Shown one piece after another: positions 44,637 to 55,333 of a stretch of DNA of 64,000 nt. This stretch comes from Termitomyces sp. T153. Its lineage: Eukaryota; Basidiomycota; Agaricomycetes; Agaricales; Lyophyllaceae. Position 1 is the first letter of the stretch; each line of letters begins with the position of its first letter. Position numbers and translations under genes: made by a program. The DNA is taken from positions 1,148,684-1,212,683 of the forward strand of contig JACKQL020000012.1 of the NCBI GenBank assembly GCA_018296165.2, in the 5' to 3' direction. The notes below the pieces were generated by a model. The model saw only the letters and a program-made list of their open reading frames with translations. It was not told the origin of the DNA and ran no database searches.

Positions 44637-45376
44637 ATGTCGCGCCTCTCGCGTGCTAATCTGAAATCTAGAGAGTCTGTGTTTGCTGGCGGGCCAGAGC
44701 TATATCGAGGGGATATACAAGCCATATGCCCGCCAAATCTAGAGGAATGTGTAATGGCGATGGAGGATTGCTGTGAAGAGGTACGTTAATCAATGATTCT
44801 TAAGCATGATTGTGGACTTACGATCTTCCAGGCGTATGAAGCACAGCAGCTCCTTAGGAACGGAACATACGACCTACCGAGAATGACCAAAATACTGGAG
44901 AGCCAGAGGGTGTGTAGATTCCAGATGTAACGATAACGCTGCCTGATAGGACAATAGGTATTCTTGCTTATTGACGAAGGGACTGTGAAGAAATATAAAG
45001 CAGATCTTGTCGACGAAATCGAGCCGGCTGTCAACGAACTTTTAGAACGCGCTGAACAAGGCATAAATACACTGTACAAGAAAGAAAGTGCTCTTCAAAC
45101 TAAGGTCATTCATTTTATTTCTTATGATCCCGGCTTGAATTGTATCAGGTGGAATTTGCGCGCGTCAAATCTTCATCAACTGCCGGAATACTTGGTCCTC
45201 AGAAGCTCGAAGTAAGACGCCTTCATATGCTGACTAAACAGCGTGAACGATTGGAAGAGGAGGTGGAGGCTCTGGAATCTGAAATACAAGCAATGGTGTG
45301 CTCATACATAATCATACGAGTGATGCGTTGTTGATTTGCTGTCCAGGAACTGGAAATGCTGAAATCATGGGATTGA
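44637..45376 (+). CDS. SPC19: DASH/Dam1 complex subunit Spc19
   Basis: Component of the outer-kinetochore ring coupling chromosomes to microtubule ends; specific to fungi. Five exons: 44637-44780, 44832-44909, 44958-45104, 45149-45295, 45347-45376; 181 residues. Characteristic pieces: SRLSRANLKSRESVFAGGPE, CPPNLEECVMAMEDCCEEAYEA, GTYDLPRMTKILESQRVFLL, DEGTVKKYKADLVDEIEPAV, then a coiled coil (LTKQRERLEEEVEALESEIQ) and the terminal ELEMLKSWD. The last exon encodes only nine residues and the stop. All introns GT-AG, 44-51 nt. Very good match in length and pattern. Confidence 0.92.
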
Positions 45377-46830
45377 TTTCAGGTGTCTGATACAAGGCTT
45401 GGGTCATTCAGCGCGCAAAACTGCAGATGCGACACAAAGGGCCAATGCCCACGAGTGCAAGGTCTGTCACAGCTTTTTCTTTCGGAGAAAGTATATCCCA
45501 GAGTACTTGATGATGATGTAACAATGCAGAACTACTGTGCGACTCGAGATTGACACAACGCCTTGGCAGCCTTGCTATCGTTATGTTGAAGTTAATGGCG
45601 ATCCGTGCTACCCTGATTTCGTTAATCAAACGGTCTTTTTTTTTCTAAGCCTTGGGTCTTCTTGCAGCACAACTCACGCTCACACAGAGTAGGTTTCGCT
45701 TGAAAAGGATACACCATCTTGCAACAAAAGACTGTTTATTGTATTCGCAAGTTTAGACAGCGACATATCCTATCATATCCCTTAGCAGTGTCCTTTCCAC
45801 AGACTCAGAAATGCGATGAGCTGTAATTCAGCGCAAGAATTTGCACCAGAAAAGCATAGTCAATTGATAGGATCCATTGAGAAGAAGCGATTCAACTCCA
45901 ATTTCATAGCCTTTTGAATGAAAAGGCGCGTTCATAAACTACCTGGCTTTCCTTGTGTTTTGAGATTGTCTCGTGGGTGTAAGTGGTCATTTGCTCTCTT
46001 TATTGATATGTCTACATCGTTTAGATAAACTACAAGTCTGTGCTTCGGTCCGAAGTCCGGCGCACGTAAAGCCGTGTGTGGGGGTTCTTGTACCATTTCA
46101 AGCCATTTCGGCACCCCGTGTGATCCGTGACCATTCTGCCGAAATATCGGTTTCGGCAGTGACCCAATACAGGGTGTGACACGAATACCACTTTCGGCAA
46201 TGTGAGAAAATTGTTGTTGGAGGAGACTAGGGCAGGCAAGGAAGGCATACAGGCTGGCTCTAAATGACACCTCTAGAGGCATCAAGATGGCCAAAGAATG
46301 TTGCTGTATAAAACATAAATTCTTTGAAAAATCTTGCATTTGACGGAAGCAAATTCTGGTTTCGGGCACCGACGCGTGACATGCGTGACACTTTGGCAGA
46401 TTTTGGCTCTTGTGACGCGTGACTTGCCGAAGTGATTGCAATGGTACAGTGATCACACCCACAAGGTAATCGAATATGGGTTGCAGAAAGACACGAACAC
46501 TGCAATCATCTTTTAATAGCTTAAGGTGTACCCAGGACAAATGTACCAGTACTGTCAGTTCAAGCATTTGAAAGCAGGTGTCAGCGAACTATGGATTAGA
46601 AATATGGTTACCACGATCAGTCATCTGGTCATCAACACCATCCTCAAGGTCGACGTTGACCATCATAGGTGCAAGGTAAGCAAGGCCTTAGGGGCTGTGT
46701 TGTGGCTGTGGCTCAATTTCAGGAACAGCCGCCACGGTGTTGTTAACGTGAACATTGTCTGAGGATTCCGCAATCTATAAAAGACTGACAGGTGCTGAGT
46801 ATCACCCAGATAGCATTCACAATTACCCAA
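45377..46830. other. Intergenic 1.45 kb, no supported gene
   Basis: Contains a 211-codon minus-strand frame (45932-46567) that I do not accept as a gene (see rejected items). ttcggca/tgccgaa words recur between 46100 and 46430, and acgcgtgac twice (46370, 46417), suggesting a decayed repeat. Confidence 0.45.
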
Positions 46831-48097
46831 ATGGGCAACAATTCCTCGTCTCGATCTCGACACCAGAAACGCCAACAGTATCCGTTTTGTCCAAAACTTG
46901 ACCAGGCTCCTCCTCTTGATCAGCCTCCCGGGCCTCCACCATATTCTTCATCGTTTGACTCTTCTACAATAGCTCAGCCTCAGCCTAAATTTGATTTTCC
47001 TCTTACTGAGTCTCCTGTATCTGTCAATGCTTCCAAATTCAAGAATTGGGCTCGTGAAGATAAAGCAAGATGTAGGCCTATCAATGTTCTTCAAAAAGAG
47101 AATGGTTTTACATAGCCCTGTGTAGGGCTACAAACCCCAATGCGAAAAGACACACAAGAGGATGCTTTACAGATGTTATGCAGGTACAACACAATAGTTC
47201 TTGTTGATGATTCCCTTTCAATGTCTCAATGTGGACGCTGGAAACAAGTGTGTTATTGTCCAACAAAACCATTTATATTGTTTAAATGAACTTTAGGCTG
47301 CACAAGCATTTGCAGACCTGGCTGACGTTGCAATTAACTACGATACAGACGGGATTGATATTCATTTTATTCACTCAAAACTGAGTGGAGAGAATATGAA
47401 GGTATACAGCATTTTGCTTCTAATCTCGTTACTCTAAATGAGTCGTCTTTTGCACCCAGGGTGCTCAAGAGATTCTTAGCCTGTTTGATCGTGTATCTCC
47501 AAGGGAGAACTTCACTCCTTTGGGAACAAAACTCGACGAGCTCCTACGTGCATACCTAGCTAATCTTGAACTTGCTCATCGTCGAGATCCGGTTGGCCTG
47601 AATGGTATCAAGCCTGTTAACATTATCGTCATCACTGACGGGATGCCAAGTACTGCTTGCTTGATCATAGGCTACTCAGAGCTAACATATCTTCAGGCGA
47701 CGACCCTGAGTCTATCATTGTCCAGGCTGCGAGGCGCCTAGATAAACTCAACGTTTCTCCGGACCAGGTGGGCATAATAACATTCTAGTGGAAGGCACTG
47801 AATTGAATGACACTTTTCAGGTTGGTATACAGTTTGTCCAAATTGGAAATTCGACAGAAGCAACTGAATTTCTCATGGAACTCGACGATGCAATGAGCGA
47901 GAGATATGGTACCTTGCGAGTGAGTTTCCAATAGAGGGTCAATTACTTGTACGATCGAGAAAGCTCACTGCGGTCATTAGGATATTGTTGACACCACGCC
48001 CTACGATCTCACAGGCGGTAATCTTCCCCCAGAAACAATCATAAAAATATTGCTAGGAGGTGTTAACAAGAGACAAGATAGGAAGGAAGTCAAATAA
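46831..48097 (+). CDS. von Willebrand factor A (vWA) domain protein, possibly N-myristoylated
   Basis: Fungal vWA protein of unknown role. Seven exons: 46831-47071, 47126-47247, 47297-47401, 47460-47649, 47697-47767, 47821-47919, 47981-48097; 314 residues. The N-terminus MGNNSSSRSR fits a myristoylation signal (Gly2, Ser6), followed by a Pro/Gln-rich linker (LDQPPGPPPYSSSF). The vWA domain starts NTIVLVDDSLSMSQCGRWKQ with the MIDAS D-x-S-x-S, continues IDIHFIHSKLSGENM and NFTPLGTKLDELL (MIDAS Thr), IVITDGMPSDDPES (MIDAS Asp), VGIQFVQIGNSTEATEFLMELDDAM, and ends DIVDTTPYDLTG. An upstream Met at 46792 would add 13 residues and destroy the myristoylation site. Common in mushroom genomes by memory of the family; function unknown. 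Confidence 0.85.
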
Positions 48098-48319
48098 CCT
48101 TGACAAGCAATGATAATACTGAGATCTGAAGCAAGAAAGTTTGCTCAGTTTGTTGTACCGCCCAAACCTTGTCGGACGGAGCAAGAAACCAGACAAACTC
48201 TGTGAACGTGTCCATAGATTATAAGCACTTAATCATGTGAATAGACAAACGGACGCCCCTCGTTAATACCCATAACGCGTAATCATACATACATATTTTG
48301 AGAGAGTCTAAGTTACAAG

Positions 48320-51300
48320 TCAAGTATCCCAATCCTCAAGAGCGAAGGCAAGTACTCCATATGCTGAAGCAGCTTCTCCGGCCCCTCCTGCTAGGCTTTC
48401 CACACCACGCCTCAAGAACCGCACAAGTCCATCCAGCTCAGATGACATCTTGTCCATGCGTGCTTGGAATCCTTCTTCTGCGTAAGACATTGACGTATTG
48501 ACAGAGAACGAAGGTTCAGGGGCTTCAGTGCTCTCGATGTCATCATCGTCCTCTGAGCTGGAACTATCATGAAAGTCGCGCAGCGATTGCGAGAAGCCAA
48601 TGGTATTGCGACGTTGCTGACGTTGACGGTGACTACAGTGGCGCCGGATTGATACCGATTGACGCGAAATGTCGTGTGTAGTTGTTGTGTCCCCTGCAAA
48701 GGTAATAAAGAGATCCGCGAAATGCAAGGCCATGTCAAGGATCGAAAGGATGGTTCGATGAAGTGAAGATGTCTGTGAACGCAATCATCAGTCATATTCT
48801 TGAGAAAAGAATAGCGAACGTCACATTTGGTTTCAGGAGGCAGCGACCACGTATTTTCTCAAGGCTTATACAGTTTTGTATCCATTACAAAGTCCGAAAA
48901 AAAGATACTGACAAAGGGCACATACTGATCATCATGCAATTGCACCATTTCGTCCAGAGATTTCGCTTTTTGAAGGTCATCATGAAATTTGATTACTTGA
49001 GCATGTACAACCTATTTTTGTGAATTTGATAAGCACAAATAAACTTTGATTTTGACAATGCATCGCACATAAGTTGTCAAAAAGTTCAACAGGGTGCTGT
49101 AGATATGTGAGGATTGGTTGAATGTAGGACGTCTGAAATTGAAAATACTTGATGAACCAGCTCAGTCGACTCCGCATAGCGAAGATCCCTTTTAATTCAC
49201 TTTTGAGCCTTGTTGCTCGTGCCTCACCCCTGACAAAAATACGTTCCAGTACACCCTTCGCCCTTCGAATCTGTAGCAAAAAAACAAAGACCTCCCCATA
49301 CACTTGTAAGGATGCTGGTTGGAAGATGTACGTCAGTGGGAACGGCACAGCATACTCCACTGCCAGGCCATCAAGTGCTTTCACTGTTCTCGTTATAGAC
49401 CGATCTTTATCTTTCCCACCTCGATATGACAGTCTCACGAGGGGTGTTTGTATCCACATCGTTGCTCCAACGTTTGCGCTTGCATCAACGACGTCACGGA
49501 AAGCCGTATTCAAGAAGTGGAAATCACTCCATAATTGTTGCGCGTCCATCTGCAAAAATCGTCAGACGGCGATCAGCTATTGAAAACGAAAGAGACGTAC
49601 TTTAACGAAAAGGACATCGGTAAAATGGCTCATAGCATCTCCTCGTCTCATGAGAAACAAGTCCTCGATGCTTGATAGATGGCTCCACAACGCGCAATCC
49701 TCTACTAGAATCCGGGCAAGCAACACACCTGCTGCATCACATCGCGGTAACAACCGTTCATAGATCATTCGTGACAATGTGTCAATTGAAACTGAGAACA
49801 GCATAGTACCAGGTTCCTGCTGGGCAGATTCCTCTTTCCCTACTTGCAATGACGACGAATCCACCAATTGCTTGAACGAGTGCCAATTGTCACCTTCCTC
49901 GGTTCTGATCGACGGCAGTGGTACTCCTAACGCCCTTAGAAGTCCGACAGCTTTCCCGGCACTCAAGACAGGTTCAGCAACATGCTCCAAGAACAGAGGT
50001 ATCGTTTTTCGCTTTTTTTCTATTGCATCCTCTCCTTCACCTTCCACTGCGACAACTCCTTCCCTTAATGCATAGCCTTCCTTCCAATAGTCAGGGTCTA
50101 ACAGGCCGAGTCCCGTCATCCCCATCCCAAGACCGCTGCTTTCAATGAAAAACTCCTCATCGAGTTCCCACATACCCGATGTATCTCCGGAACCAACTGC
50201 TACACCCAACCCCATGCCGTCGCGCAGCCATTTCCCCATCATTCCCCAAATAGGTTCAGCCGAATGTACAAAAACTCGGAGCAGGGCTGCAGCAGTAGTA
50301 TGTTCACTTCGCTCCATGTGGGCTTGAACCCGTGCGAAGAGATGATCCAATAAATCCGCGCTCGCTGCCGCTGCGGATTGGATTCTCATTCTCGACATAG
50401 AAGGCGCGGAAGTGTCAGGGTCAGGGTATACCGACTTGACGATGTCGAGGAGCACATCGAAGGTCTGCTGAAATGTGTCCTGGACGGCCTTCTCGGTACT
50501 GAGAAGGCTGATTATGAGGTTTCCGGTTGATGAATCGAGCCTCGAGTCTGAGGGCGATGACGAAGTTGCAGGCGAGTTACTAGTTATGCCGCCCCAGGCG
50601 CGACACATGGCCTCTTCACGGGTAGCACACCACTTATCCAGAGTTCGAATTTCCTGGTCAACAGCGTCTGCAAACGCTTCACGAGTTTGTGTGATCCGTG
50701 CTTTTCCTTTTACTGAACGAGGCTGCAGTTGTTGGCGGTTTGCTCGTGCTTCGGAGAAGACGCGCGACACAAAATGTCGCAAGTGCTGCACAGTCGTAGC
50801 AGTCTTTGCAAAGGAGGATAATAAAGATGCTTGAGCGTTGAGGGATATATGAAGTAGACGTGGAGTGGTCTTAGTCGTCTATCTCAAAATTAACAATTGA
50901 GCCTGTTCTTATTGAACGGGACTCACAGTAAACATGGCTTCAGGTTGGTCATCGTGGCGTGCCTTCCATTGAAATAGAATGGTGTTCATCCCTTGAAGTG
51001 ACATAAGCACCTCTCGAACGGCATCCTCTTCATTGATATACCTCTGTGGTAGACAAAATGAGCGTATGACAGGGTCAAGTCAGCATATACATACTTCATT
51101 CTGCACTAAGGCGTCAAGAGACGCCGCTGTACCCGTGGAAGAGCTACCAGTGTGCAGCACTCTACGTAGCGTAGGTCCTATTTCAGTGTGAACCACGATG
51201 CACAATTATCAGTGCAAGGTTACTCACCTAGAGTTGACGCATCCCCTATATCAAACGCCTTTTTCTGCAATGGATCGATGTCTCCTTTCCAACCCTCACG

Positions 51301-52468
51301 CCAATACTGTTTCGCCTGTAGCGCTTCAAATTCTTTCCGGTGCGCATATATCTGTGGCGGAAACCTCCGCGGCGCAATCTCCCCATATACATCAACCAGT
51401 CTATCACGTCCACTCCCTTGATCTCTCTCACAGATACTTTCAGGTTCACTGCAATCAGAGCTCTCCGACGCAGCAAGTACCCTTTTTTCTTCTTCTTGAT
51501 CGGCGTCCAACTCCAGGTCGTCAGAGTTGAGAGGGGACAACGACGGTGTACTCCACCGGCTGTCCCAATCGAGCCTTTGGCTCTCTTTGTCTGTGTCGTA
51601 GAACTCTTTTGGTTGTGTCTCATCTCGTCGAACCCATCCTGGTGGAACACCATACACGCCTTCCCAGTGCTCGCCCTCGAAGGGCTCCTCAGCGACGATG
51701 GAATCCCAGGTTAGAACTGCAGGCGGTGATGAATGATACGCTCGTTTGAACAGAATGGAAGAAGCGCGATGCTCTGTAAGAGTTGTAGGAGGACTTGAGA
51801 GTTTGATCTGAACACTAAATGATCAGTGTTTGATCTGGCATTCCTACGTATACGTACAAGGAACTGGAGGTGATCAGGCAGGTGAGAGCTCTATAGGAAA
51901 TGATTAATAAGGGTAATAAATATAATTCTACGTCCCCTCACTGTGATTTCCTGGTCAAGGTCTCGTTTCTTTTCCATGTTCACCTTGAGATCACTATAGC
52001 ATGTCTCCAGTGCTTTTCCCACTTCATCCTGCGAGTTGATACGAGCCTTCAGAGAACGACTTACAGATAAAGTTCAGACCCTCTTTTACTCTTGCAAATT
52101 GATAGGTACACGCACCCATGTATCTGGCGATCGATTTCTGTCATATCGACACTCACCGCACCTTTACTTAATGTAATCGTTTCCACATTCTTGACCACGT
52201 AATCAACGGCTTCGCGGAACTTGGACGAAGTAGCAGTATCTGCATCGCTGTCATCCTCCAGGCCAGTTACCTGGCGTACGAGGACCTGTGCAAATGGAAT
52301 GAGACGCGACCGTGACTGACGAACATAGGCTGAACGGGTAGAAAGACGTGACAAAGGCCTACTGGACCCGCTAGAAGGAGGTCTGTGTATAGAGAGGCTT
52401 GATTGTGAACGTGGTCCACCGAGTGCGGATGATGGTCGTGGTACAGAGCTCGATGTCGGCGGAGGCAT
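48320..52468 (-). CDS. Gamma-tubulin complex component, GCP5-like (Spc97/Spc98 family)
   Basis: Microtubule-nucleation scaffold protein. Twelve exons: 52116-52468, 51942-52059, 51858-51890, 51228-51807, 51095-51177, 50927-51043, 49601-50878, 49149-49549, 49069-49096, 48926-49011, 48825-48864, 48320-48772; frame closes at 1,189 residues. Landmarks: Ser/Pro-rich N-terminus, SSHLPDHLQFLIKLSSPP, EEPFEGEHWEGVYGVPPGW (GCP5/6-type insert), helical GRIP1 region (VREVLMSLQGMNTILFQW), then GRIP2: RCDAAGVLLARILVEDCALW, LEDLF-type IEDLFLMRRGDAMSHFTDVL, VPFPLTYIFQPASLQVYGEV, FVFLLQIRRAKGVLERI, MRSRLSWFI, VVHAQVIKFHDDL. GCP5 versus GCP6 is inferred from size and the WEGVYG block. A 28-nt exon (49069-49096) is small but frame-consistent. 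Confidence 0.85.
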
Positions 52469-52960
52469 TGACCAGAGGTGAGCAAAACATGTTTCTCACG
52501 CCTCATCTTCTCTCTGCTCTCTCTCTGTTCACCGAGCTTGGATCAAACTCTGGTAAATTACAAAGTTATCTCAACCGCTACAGACGTTGTACTTGTCTAT
52601 GGTTGAAGGAATATTTGCTGTGACGGTACAACAACTCATAGATAGAAACTCTTAGAGGAGAACGAGCCTTAGTGGAATATCACACTATTATGGCTACAGT
52701 CTATGAGGTCAACTCAAGATCGAGTCGTCATGTTCTTAGTTCGGCAACCAGAAATGTGAAGCAGAAGAATGATTCAATGCAGCAAAGATTACATGAATAC
52801 CGTATCAGCTCCCAATCAGCCTCCCCCGAGACTGTTGGTCTAAGCGTGCGGGGCTTTATGTTATGCATTACGGTACCCCTGAACCCTCGTGAATGCCACC
52901 ACTCTCCTCCCGACGACACCGGCCCCTCTACTCGTACAGTAGCATAGACAAGAGGCAAGT
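52469..52960. other. Intergenic between GCP5-like and RPL10A
   Basis: 492 bp with the GCP5-like promoter and the RPL10A 3' region. A ct-rich run (tctctctgctctctctctgtt, about 52508) lies 40-60 bp upstream of the GCP5-like start. No gene seen. Confidence 0.45.
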
Positions 52961-53888
52961 CTAGAACAGACGGACGGGCTTGCCCATGGTAGTCTTGATA
53001 TGGAGCGACTTTACATTCTGCCAGTTCTTCTTGAGCAAAGAGACAAGGAAGTTGATGCCTGAAGGAGTAATTCAGAAAAATATGGACATATCAACTAAGA
53101 TGAAAGGCCACGTACTCAGCATGACGTTGCCAAGGACCTGATCGTCGTTCATCTGGACATGGCCAACGGCAACACCCAAGCAGAGAACCTTCTTGAGCTG
53201 GAACTTGATAGTCGAGCGGACCTCGACGAGCTTGTTGGAGAGGTCCTCAGCGTGCGAGACAGGGGTGGGGAATTTTCCAGCTGGATCCGGGTCAATTTCT
53301 GTTTCGGCCTGAAAAATCTTGGACGTACCCTTAGAGAGACCGGGACCAAGGAGACGAGGGATCTGCTTGATGAGAGCCTCAGAGGCAAGGAAAGCATCGT
53401 ACTTCTTGGCGAGCTTCTTGACGAGCTTTTTGTTCTTGTTGAGCCTGTGCAATTTAAGCAAGTCAGTCGACAGCCCTTGCTTCCAATATCCAGTACACAC
53501 TTCTTCAAGTCATCAACGGACATGTACTCAAGTTCGATTTGCTTGGCACGATCGATGTCGGCAGCATCGGCGAGAATGCAAATCGACATACGAGGACGAG
53601 GAACGTGGGGGAGCCTACGTTCGAGATTAAATCACAAATCGACAAGAATTCAAAATAAAGTGCGCACTTGACGGTTCCAGAGAAACGCTTATCCCTCTGG
53701 GGGTCGTAGTTCTTGAGACCGATCTGGAGTTCAATGGTCTCCACGAAATTGCGCTTTTTCTCGCCATTGGCGTCAGCAAGGAGCTCCTTGATGGAACCCC
53801 GCACGCTTGCCACTGAGAGTTTGCTGCCACTGCATATCCTCTGTTAGTGAGGAATTCCTCAGAGTATTGACTGTGACACGCACCTCAT
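52961..53888 (-). CDS. RPL10A: 60S ribosomal protein L10a (uL1)
   Basis: Large-subunit L1-stalk protein. Six exons: 53884-53888, 53668-53829, 53501-53614, 53329-53444, 53116-53280, 52961-53058; 219 residues against about 217 in the family. Landmarks: [100 protein letters not shown] and [20 protein letters not shown] ending MGKPVRLF. Exon 1 codes only ATGAG. The intron at 53281-53328 is 48 nt, in frame and stop-free, so it can be mistaken for coding; removal restores the invariant K-A-G-K-F. Confidence 0.96.
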
Positions 53889-54195
53889 GCTTGATTTTTT
53901 GGGTTCTTGAGGGGATATTGATGATAAAACAAGCGGTGGGAATGTGGATATGTGGTACTGTATAGCTGTGATGGCGTGACTGATAAGACCTAACCTCATT
54001 TCGTGGTCTCGATCAACGGATGTGACGTCACATCAGTGGTCTTACATCATTTGAATTTTGTAGTGTATTAACCATCAACAAATTCTGATTCAAAGCAACA
54101 ATGCTGCAGAAGCGTGTATGGTATGGCAGATTAGAGAGTGGGGTACGATGTTCATCAATGGATTCTACAAAGTTGGACGCAAATGATGTAAAGAA
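53889..54195. promoter_or_regulatory. RPL10A upstream and MGM101 3' region
   Basis: 307 bp between the RPL10A start and the MGM101 stop. No ribosomal-protein promoter motif was identified with confidence; tgacgtcaca at about 54019 is a CRE/ATF-like palindrome-containing word. Confidence 0.35.
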
Positions 54196-55208
54196 TTACT
54201 CCTGGTAAGGATATCCAAATTTAGGTTGATCCTTGCGGCGCCAAAGCTTCTTCCTGTAGAAGAAGAATGGAGACTAAGAAAAGGTTTGGAGCATAAAAAG
54301 GCGATCTTACTTCTTCTTAGTGGGTATATGTTCCGCAAAAACCTCTGTGCAATACTTCTCCTTGAATTCGCGAATGAAGCGAGGATCCCTACAGTACGTC
54401 AGTATTTTGAATGATTCTGAAACAAAAAGATTCTCACCAAAGTTCACTCGCAACTCCAAGGTCCTTACAACACCGCATCAGAGCATTGCTTTTGCAGGCC
54501 TCCACTGCCGTAGGTATGCCGGAGGGATCAAAGTACTCCTGTTCACCCCTGGCAATGGCAACCAGTCTGCTATGTACTCAGTATGAAGCTTTGAGGTGGT
54601 AAAACATATAAACCCACCTTCCCTGGCAAACAAGTGCATATTCCCGACTAACAATCTTGGGACCAACATTGGTCTCACTGCGCGGAGCCAAGCCCCATCC
54701 ACCAGGTCCGAATGCCTTGTTCAGAACACGTCGATATTTGATTTCAGGAAGGTATATGAGACCATCTTAAAAAGTTGGCTGAGTTGCTATAGGGCTCGAG
54801 GATACAAAAATTAGAGGACTGACCAGGTTTCATCTCAATATCCAAGGGATCAATAGGAGCCATCAATAAGGCCGCAACTTCTTGAGGAAATGCCTGTGTC
54901 GCTAGGCCTGAGTAGCTTTTTGACCAATCCGTCGTTCCAACTTCATTCCCATTACCATTGGTGCTCACTTCATTGTCTGTAGGAAGCACATCAGAAGAAG
55001 AAACCTTCAAGTTCTCTGAGACAGGAGTCGTGTTCTCATTGGCAGCGTCGGTACTGGCATGTACCTTCTGTGTCATCTTTAGGGCGAACTTGACGTTCTG
55101 ACGAGTCGTCCATGCAGGTTTCACGGTACCTGAAATATAGCTACGTGTCAGACGAAGAGGAGCGCGCCTCAGAGCTCCAGAGAAGCGGTTGAGGGATAGA
55201 CTGGCCAT
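54196..55208 (-). CDS. MGM101: Mitochondrial genome maintenance protein Mgm101
   Basis: Rad52-like single-strand annealing protein of mitochondrial nucleoids. Five exons: 54824-55208, 54618-54765, 54438-54566, 54311-54388, 54196-54253; 265 residues. N-terminus basic and Ser/Leu-rich ([20 protein letters not shown]), a fitting mitochondrial presequence, followed by a variable acidic/polar spacer. The core is highly conserved: [98 protein letters not shown]. The final 19-codon exon supplies [18 protein letters not shown]; without it the frame would end early at an in-intron TAA right after the donor. An upstream Met at 55271 is possible. Confidence 0.94.
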
Positions 55209-55333
55209 CGTCAAGAACAACGAAGTTCGAAAAGCTATACGACATGTCACACGTCGCTGCGTGAGAGTCACACGCCGTCACGGTTGACTTCGACCTATCA
55301 TCCCGCCATTCTGATAAGTTTAACTGTTAAAGT
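55209..55333. promoter_or_regulatory. Bidirectional promoter MGM101 / CNX1
   Basis: 125 bp between divergent start codons. Contains tcacacgtcgctgcgtgagagtcacacg, two tcacacg words around a gcgtgag; no defined factor site. Confidence 0.4.

Noticed and set aside
44500..44640. tRNA-like B-box (ggttcgatt) on the minus strand
   Set aside because: No A-box or cloverleaf could be folded around it; not a tRNA gene.
45932..46567. 211-codon minus-strand open frame
   Set aside because: Composition is odd (many His, Pro, Leu, Ser without domain pattern), ttcggca words recur within it, and no splice or promoter context supports it. More likely a decayed repeat read by chance.
48820..49583. + strand frames opposite the GCP5-like gene (for example 49149-49583)
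   Set aside because: They mirror the conserved GRIP2 exons on the minus strand and have no motif of their own.
52065..52090. 26-nt exon in the GCP5-like gene encoding VKEGLNFI
   Set aside because: It joins to a frame that stops soon. A single 56-nt intron ending in ctgtaag gives HGRSLKARINSQDEVGKALE and keeps the long downstream frame, so the 26 nt are intronic.
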